Shown here in pieces: positions 5,669 to 7,108 of a DNA stretch of 7,108 bases; position 1 is the stretch's first letter; every line of letters starts with the position of its first letter. This DNA is from Candidatus Colicola caccequi. GTDB taxonomy: Bacteria > Bacteroidota > Bacteroidia > Bacteroidales > Paludibacteraceae. Where the stretch lies: the NCBI GenBank assembly GCA_018065205.1, contig JAGHTR010000205.1:1-7108 (forward strand), read 5' to 3'. Under the pieces are notes generated by a model. That model saw only the letters and a program-made list of their open reading frames with translations. It did no database searches and was not told the DNA's origin. A program made the position numbers and the translations under genes.

Positions 5669-6667
5669 ATGTTAGTAAGTCCAAATTGCTTTAAAGACCA
5701 AGAATTAAAGGCAGAGATGAATAATAATATCTCTGCACAAGGAATCTGCGAAATTAGTGGAGAAGAGGGTAATTTAGCCGATATCTCTATACTGCAAAAT
5801 TTCTTTAACGAATTGTTGTCTCTGTTTTCTCCTACCATAAATGGTTTTACAATTGATGTGATAATTACTAGAGAATGGGGAATTTTTAAGTCACAAACCA
5901 TAGCAAGAACTGTTTTAGCCGAAATCTTGCGCTATGGTGGATTGGGTTATGGCATTGACACGTTAGTTGATTATCGTGAGGACCTTCAAGAAGAAATAGC
6001 AGTGTGGAGTAGATTAAAAAAAGAAGTATGTGAACAAACAAGGTTCTTTGCCAATACGGACAGGTTCGCGACGGGGAAATATTTGCAGTTGGGCAATGGA
6101 TTACAACAAGGACAAAAATTGTATCGTGCCCGTATCATACCTAATGGTAGAAACTATTTAACAAAACATGATATGGGATGCCCTCCTAAAGAATATGCAA
6201 AAGCAGGGCGCGCAAATCCATTAGGAATACCATATTTATATCTGTGTCAATCTCCAGAAACTACATATTACGAGGTTCGAGCTTTACATTTAGATAAATT
6301 GTCCGTTGGTACATTTGAAGTTCAGAGGGATTTAAAAATTGTTGACTTTAATGATGATACTAATTTATTTGTTGCTTTTTGTGGTGATGACTCTTTAAAA
6401 GATGTAGTGGTTAGAAAAAAAATTAACGAGGCCATTAGTGCGGATATGTCAAAACCCTTGAGACGTTATGATTCTGAAATAGAATACGTCCCTACTCAAT
6501 TAATTTGTGAATGGTGTAAGTTGGAGTTGCAAGCGGATGGTATTTGCTTCAAAAGTTCATTGCATGACGGAGGCGTGAATTATGTCTTATTTAATAACGA
6601 AGACGCACAATGTATAATTGTACATAAACATCAAGTAGGGTCTATTAGTATTAAACGCAAGAAATAA
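5669..6667 (+). CDS. RES-domain protein with HEPN/RES-type N-terminal region (putative NAD+-degrading effector)
   Basis: Third gene; 332 residues. Residues about 1-35 resemble the small zinc-binding motif at the start of HEPN/RES proteins (usually CxxC...CxxC). Here it reads S4-x-x-C7 and C27-x-x-S30, so the two outer Cys are Ser. Residues about 40-130 are helical. Residues about 148-325 form the RES domain, with its three signature residues in order: Arg in YRAR (153/155), Glu in SPETTYYEVRA (197/202) and Ser in FKSSLHDGG (296/297), plus YVPTQLICEW and NYVLF. RES proteins of Res-Xre toxin-antitoxin systems degrade NAD+, so growth arrest by NAD+ depletion is the likely output. No Xre/Res antitoxin lies next to it, so control probably rests on the two upstream proteins or on the N-terminal region. 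It starts 9 nt after the sce7725 gene. The RES call is strong; the defence role is inferred. Confidence 0.85.
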   Translation: MLVSPNCFKDQELKAEMNNNISAQGICEISGEEGNLADISILQNFFNELLSLFSPTINGFTIDVIITREWGIFKSQTIARTVLAEILRYGGLGYGIDTLVDYREDLQEEIAVWSRLKKEVCEQTRFFANTDRFATGKYLQLGNGLQQGQKLYRARIIPNGRNYLTKHDMGCPPKEYAKAGRANPLGIPYLYLCQSPETTYYEVRALHLDKLSVGTFEVQRDLKIVDFNDDTNLFVAFCGDDSLKDVVVRKKINEAISADMSKPLRRYDSEIEYVPTQLICEWCKLELQADGICFKSSLHDGGVNYVLFNNEDAQCIIVHKHQVGSISIKRKK

Positions 6668-6758
6668 TTTATAGTATTCTAATGTAAAAGAAGATGTTCG
6701 GTCTTATAAATTTAGAATAAGTTAATTTTGACTTCCCCTTCTTTGATCCATCTCTGCT

Positions 6759-6780
6759 TTGTTCACAAAAAAGTGAACAA
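6759..6780. other. Perfect 8-bp stem-loop after the RES operon
   Basis: TTGTTCAC (6759-6766) and GTGAACAA (6773-6780) form a perfect stem around a loop of six A. It lies 92 bp after the RES stop codon and 13 bp before repeat copy B. No T-run follows on the plus strand, so it is not a standard intrinsic terminator. It may protect the 3' end of the message or act as a protein-binding site. A weaker inverted pair, TATTCTAA (6675-6682) and TTAGAATA (6712-6719), precedes it. Confidence 0.5.
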
Positions 6781-6792
6781 CTCGAAATGTGC

Positions 6793-6881
6793 TCTTATTA
6801 CTCTCTTGCGAGGCAGAAAACAATTTGTTCTCTGCCCCACTCTGTATATGCGTCTAATTGCATATACATTCTTTATATTTC
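6793..6881. repeat. Stem-loop repeat, copy B (direct repeat of 3572-3660)
   Basis: This is the better-preserved copy. It contains two long potential hairpins: 6812-6836, where GGCAGAAAACAA pairs with TTGTTCTCTGCC with one mismatch, and TGTATATGC (6843-6851) with GCATATACA (6860-6868), perfect over 9 bp with an 8-base loop. In copy A most bases of these stems are kept, as expected if the folded form matters. The copy has the same orientation as copy A, and together they flank the sce7726/sce7725/RES operon. It leads directly into the 11-bp tandem repeat. Confidence 0.78.
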
Positions 6882-6935
6882 CTTTATGATTCCTTTACTA
6901 TTCCTTTATGATTGCTTTATTATTTCTTTATGTTA
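6870..6935. repeat. Six 11-bp tandem repeats
   Basis: Units start at 6870, 6881, 6892, 6903, 6914 and 6925, all exactly 11 bp apart, with consensus YCTTTATNATT. The second and fourth units (CCTTTATGATT) are identical. Copy A of the preceding stem-loop repeat carries only one clear and one decayed unit, so the number of units differs between copies, as in a variable-number repeat. An ORF on the plus strand runs through this stretch but has only repeat-derived composition. Confidence 0.75.
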
Positions 6936-6987
6936 CGAAAAGCGTAACCTAAGGGGTATAAAAGGGGACAACACCTTTATAATACCC
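6932..6987. other. Two hairpins at the 3' end of the glutathione peroxidase remnant
   Basis: GTTACG/CGTAAC (6932-6948, loop AAAAG) lies just past the stop codon of the minus-strand remnant. GGGTATAAAAGG (6954-6965) pairs with CCTTTATAATACCC (6974-6987), with two unpaired bases, inside its last codons. Neither is followed by a clear T-run on the minus strand. They may be a degraded terminator or part of the same repeat family as 6793-6935. Confidence 0.4.
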
Positions 6988-7108
6988 GGTAACATATCGA
7001 CCTACCACATTGCCTTGTCGGTCAAGTAGGAACTTGGTAAAATTCCACTTAATGGCATTGCCTAATAGCCCTTTGCCTTTCTTTTGGCTCCTGAGCTAAC
7101 GATAAATA
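6949..7108 (-). pseudogene. C-terminal remnant of glutathione peroxidase, with in-frame stop
   Basis: On the minus strand the sequence encodes KGLLGNAIKWNFTKFLLDRQ and then GNVVGRY, the highly typical C-terminal region of glutathione peroxidase, which reduces peroxides with thiol reductants in the cytoplasm. The conserved WNF, which carries the Trp and Asn of the catalytic site, is present. Two defects are visible. An in-frame TAG at 7096-7098 interrupts IYR*LRSQKK, where relatives tend to have Tyr (as in YRYL), so a single TAT/TAC to TAG change would explain it. After GRY the usual APTT-P-type ending is replaced by VTGYYKGVVPFYTP, which comes from hairpin/repeat sequence, before TAG at 6949-6951. 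The Cys/Sec part of the gene lies beyond the window edge. A sequencing error at the internal stop cannot be excluded. Confidence 0.7.

Noticed and set aside
5629..5901. Minus-strand open frame of 90 codons
   Set aside because: It lies antisense to the end of the sce7725 gene and the start of the RES gene, both better supported.
6759..6780. Intrinsic terminator of the RES operon
   Set aside because: The stem is perfect, but no T-run follows on the plus strand, so it is kept only as a stem-loop.
6870..6935. CRISPR array
   Set aside because: The units are 11 bp, directly adjacent, without spacers, and no cas genes are present.
6787..7029. Plus-strand open frame of 80 codons
   Set aside because: It crosses the stem-loop repeat, the 11-bp array and the antisense of the glutathione peroxidase remnant. 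It has no domain and no promoter of the type seen here.

Overview
The window is a piece of an AT-rich Bacteroidota genome, most likely Bacteroidales and perhaps Prevotella-like. The main evidence is the promoters: three plus-strand promoters read TTTG-N20-TAnCTTTG, the Bacteroidetes primary-sigma type, and a fourth on the minus strand keeps the TAnnTTTG box. Shine-Dalgarno sequences are weak or absent before the genes. The HigB and Nudix/NrtR-like proteins also look like Bacteroidales versions. The species cannot be fixed from the sequence alone.

Layout. (1) 24-837: a compact minus-strand toxin-antitoxin module, higB then higA. It sits inside a perfect 15-bp inverted repeat with ATG on both outer edges, so it looks like a discrete cassette. 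(2) 838-1064: an AT-rich control region with a 21-bp-period tandem repeat, a palindrome and a strong promoter. (3) 1065-2656: a two-gene operon of a Nudix/winged-helix regulator (NrtR-like) and an ADP-ribosylglycohydrolase (DraG/ARH fold), a pair centred on ADP-ribose. (4) 2766-3530: a lone, unrecognised protein with two membrane anchors and its own promoter. (5) 3844-6667: a tightly packed three-gene operon of an sce7726-family protein with a PD-(D/E)XK-like core, an sce7725-family protein of unknown function, and a protein with an N-terminal zinc-knuckle-like region and a C-terminal RES domain. RES is the fold of NAD+-degrading toxins. (6) 6668-7108: intergenic repeats and the broken 3' end of a glutathione peroxidase gene on the minus strand.

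The three-gene operon is flanked by two direct copies (3572-3660 and 6793-6881, about 80% identical) of a stem-loop repeat, and the second copy continues into six 11-bp tandem units. This suggests an acquired accessory cassette. The combination of a nuclease-like protein, a conserved partner and a RES effector, with no Xre/Res antitoxin next to it, makes it the best candidate for a little-described defence or abortive-infection system. The window also holds a type II toxin-antitoxin pair and an ADP-ribose regulator/hydrolase operon. It therefore reads as a defence and NAD/ADP-ribose accessory region, although any functional link between the modules is inference.
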